This document shows positions 7,058 through 8,528 of a stretch of DNA of 8,528 bases, in pieces. The notes below the pieces were generated by a model that saw nothing but the letters and a program-made list of their open reading frames with translations, did not search any database and was not told where the DNA came from. Source of the DNA: Bacteroidales bacterium (GTDB taxonomy: Bacteria > Bacteroidota > Bacteroidia > Bacteroidales > UBA7960). Both the position numbers and the translations under genes were made by a program. The stretch is from contig PWHO01000255.1 in assembly GCA_003555385.1 (NCBI GenBank), positions 1 to 8,528 of the forward strand, in the 5' to 3' direction. The first letter of the stretch is position 1. Each line of letters begins with the position of its first letter.

Positions 7058-8302
7058 TTAATCAAGGGCGTTCACAACCAGCCCGCTTCGCAGTTTTGGC
7101 TCAAACCACGTTGTTTTGGGAGGCATGATATTCCCTGTGTCGGCGATGTCTGTCAACTGCTTCATGCTTACCGGGTAAAGGGCGAAAGCCACTTTCATTT
7201 CCCCGCTGTCTACACGACGCTTCAACTCACCCAACCCGCGGATACCTCCGACAAAATCAATCCGCTTGTCGGTACGCAGGTTTCTGATATCAAACAGAGG
7301 CTCAAGTAATGTGTTGGACAAAATGGTCACATCCAGTACGCCGATAGGGTCGTTGTCATCATAAGTATGCGACCTGGCCTTCATGCCATACCCCTCCCCT
7401 TCCAGATACATGCTCATTTCGTGCAGTTCTGCAGGCTTATACTCGGCAGTTCCCTTTTTCTCAACCTCAAAGTCCTTTTCGAGTTTGGCCAGGAATTCCT
7501 CTTTCGACAAACCATTGAGGTCTTTCACCACCCTGTTGTAATCAATGATGGTGAGCTGATCATCAGGAAATACCACCGCCATAAAAAAGTTATAGGGCTC
7601 GTTTCCGGTATGGTTCGGATTGTTTTTCTTTTTCTCATTGCCGACCAGTGCAGCAGCAGCTGTGCGATGATGGCCGTCAGCCACATAAAAATAGTCGACA
7701 CCGGCAAAAAGCTTCTCCAGTTCCCCGATCAATGCGTCATCCTCAATAACCCAGAAATGATGGCCAAATCCGTCGTCAGCCTCAAAATCGTACACCGGGG
7801 GAGCCTGGATCGCTTTCTCTACGATCGCATCAATGGCTTTCTCTTTATGGTAGGTAAAGAATACCGGTTCCGCATTCGCATTGGTAATACGCACATGCTT
7901 CATCCGATCCTCTTCTTTATCAGGACGGGTAAGCTCATGCTTTTTGATGATGTCGTTCATGTAATCTTCCACACCGGCACAGCCGACAATCCCGTACTGG
8001 GTTTTCTCGCCCCAACTCTGGGCATACACATAGAAATTGGGCTTTTTGTCCCTGACCAGGTAGCCATCCTGAATGAAACGCTGGAAGTTCTCCCTGGCCT
8101 TGTCATACAACTGCTGTGAGTAAGGGTCAATGCCTTCGGGAAGCTCCACTTCCGGCTTTACCACGCGCAAAAAACTGTATTTGTTATCACCTGCTTCTTC
8201 ACGGGCTTCCACAGAATTCAACACGTCGTACGGACGGGAAGCCAAATCTTTCACGATCTCTTTCGGAGGCCGGTACCCCCGGAATGGTTTAAATATTGCC
8301 AT
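7058..8302 (-). CDS. DUF1015 family protein with ADGHHR motif
   Basis: The 414-residue product matches the DUF1015 family throughout. It opens MAIFKPFRGYRPPKE, has SRPYDVLNSVEARE at about 22-35 and KYSFLRVVKPE at about 41-51, and carries the hallmark ADGHHRTAAA at 208-217 (Asp209, His211, His212, Arg213). Further signatures are FFMAVVFPDDQLTIIDYNR and, near the C-terminus, DFVGGIRGLGELKRRVDSGE. No signal peptide or membrane segment is seen, so it is probably cytoplasmic. Its function is not established. From general knowledge, family members often sit beside serine-biosynthesis genes (serA, serC) in Bacteroidota, and the DGHHR motif recalls the ParB/sulfiredoxin fold; a role in serine metabolism is inference only. 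The neighbour upstream is outside the window. The start ATG at 8302 follows an A-rich stretch, and a hairpin array begins 18 bp upstream. Confidence 0.93.
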   Translation of the reverse strand: MAIFKPFRGYRPPKEIVKDLASRPYDVLNSVEAREEAGDNKYSFLRVVKPEVELPEGIDPYSQQLYDKARENFQRFIQDGYLVRDKKPNFYVYAQSWGEKTQYGIVGCAGVEDYMNDIIKKHELTRPDKEEDRMKHVRITNANAEPVFFTYHKEKAIDAIVEKAIQAPPVYDFEADDGFGHHFWVIEDDALIGELEKLFAGVDYFYVADGHHRTAAAALVGNEKKKNNPNHTGNEPYNFFMAVVFPDDQLTIIDYNRVVKDLNGLSKEEFLAKLEKDFEVEKKGTAEYKPAELHEMSMYLEGEGYGMKARSHTYDDNDPIGVLDVTILSNTLLEPLFDIRNLRTDKRIDFVGGIRGLGELKRRVDSGEMKVAFALYPVSMKQLTDIADTGNIMPPKTTWFEPKLRSGLVVNALD

Positions 8303-8320
8303 TTTTTATTAGTTTTAATC

Positions 8321-8480
8321 GTGGCTTCGCCACTTTAGTTGTTAGTTTGTCGGCGCTGCGCGCCTCCAGTTAGTCGGGCCTTCGGCCCTCCAGTTGTTGG
8401 TTTGTCGAGGGCTGTCGCCCTCTCCGGTTGTTAGTTCCGGCGCTAAAGCGCCTGATAGTTGTTGGTTACCATGGCCCGTG
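8321..8480. repeat. Array of five perfect hairpins plus one degenerate, ~31-bp spacing, with alike linkers
   Basis: Five perfect stem-loops lie in a row: GTGGC-TTC-GCCAC (8321-8333), GGCGC-TGC-GCGCC (8352-8364), GGGCC-TTC-GGCCC (8376-8388), GAGGGC-TGTC-GCCCTC (8407-8422) and GGCGC-TAAA-GCGCC (8439-8452). A weaker sixth, CATG-GCC-CGTG (8470-8480, one T-G pair), sits in register. Start-to-start distances are 31, 24, 31, 32 and 31 bp. Stem sequences mostly differ, whereas the linkers are versions of TCCAGTTGTTGGTTTGTC. The one short step lacks 7 bp of linker. No gene is present. A T run does not follow any stem, so these are not ordinary terminators. If DUF1015 is transcribed from further upstream, all the hairpins lie in its leader or in an operon spacer. 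Confidence 0.88.
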
Positions 8481-8482
8481 CG

Positions 8483-8514
8483 AACCAACAACCAACAACC
8501 AACAACCAACAACT
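8483..8514. repeat. Tandem 7-bp repeat AACCAAC, 4.6 copies
   Basis: Four exact AACCAAC units and a partial AACT follow the hairpin array. The final AACCAACAACT is the exact reverse complement of the linker AGTTGTTGGTT at 8457-8467. The repeat can therefore fold back on the neighbouring linker around the degenerate sixth hairpin, or pair with the linkers between other hairpins. It probably forms one element with the array. The remaining 14 bp to the window edge show nothing further. Confidence 0.9.
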
Positions 8515-8528
8515 GCCCAGGCTATTTA

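Noticed and set aside
7367..8119. Plus-strand open frame of 250 codons inside the DUF1015 gene
   Set aside because: It is antisense to an intact conserved gene, with no recognisable domain or start context.
8321..8452. Tandem intrinsic terminators
   Set aside because: None of the stems is followed by a T run on either strand, and five in a row at even spacing is not a terminator layout.
8321..8514. CRISPR array
   Set aside because: Spacing is regular, but the alike parts are short linkers and the variable parts are self-complementary stems of 13-16 bp. There are no 25-40 bp spacers and no cas genes.

Overview
The window looks like chromosomal DNA from a Bacteroidota bacterium, probably a Bacteroidales-like or uncultured lineage of middling GC. 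Four things point there: the S1 protein has an acidic N-terminal extension of the Bacteroidota kind; the GlmU-like protein belongs to the variant family typical of that phylum; two promoters match the phylum-specific TTTG / TAnnTTTG pattern; and no gene start has a convincing Shine-Dalgarno sequence. The exact genus cannot be read from the sequence.

All five genes lie on the minus strand. In transcription order, from the right end to the left, they are: a DUF1015-family protein (8302-7058); ribosomal protein L31 type B, rpmE2 (6927-6664); a GlmU-family protein with a sugar-nucleotidyltransferase-like N-terminus and a left-handed beta-helix (6550-5360); the ATP-dependent protease Lon (5050-2582); and ribosomal protein S1, rpsA (from 2426, running off the left edge). 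They appear to be separate units rather than one operon. rpmE2 has its own consensus promoter and a strong intrinsic terminator, and rpsA has its own consensus promoter in the 155-bp gap after lon. The GlmU-like gene has at best a weak promoter directly after the rpmE2 terminator. No consensus promoter was found for lon or DUF1015. The gene set is housekeeping: translation (S1, L31), protein quality control (Lon), probable cell-envelope or nucleotide-sugar metabolism (GlmU-like), and a conserved protein of uncertain function.

The most unusual part is the non-coding right end (8303-8528), just upstream of DUF1015. It holds five perfect short hairpins and a sixth degenerate one, spaced about 31 bp apart. 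Their stem sequences mostly differ, while the linkers are alike (AGTTGTTGGTT-type). The array ends in a 7-bp tandem repeat (AACCAAC, 4.6 copies) that is the reverse complement of the linkers. This looks like a structural repeat family and is the main candidate for an undescribed element. Secondary points of interest are the long Lys/Glu/Pro/Ala tail of S1, which contains an in-frame internal duplication, and a 309-bp repeat-bearing gap upstream of lon.
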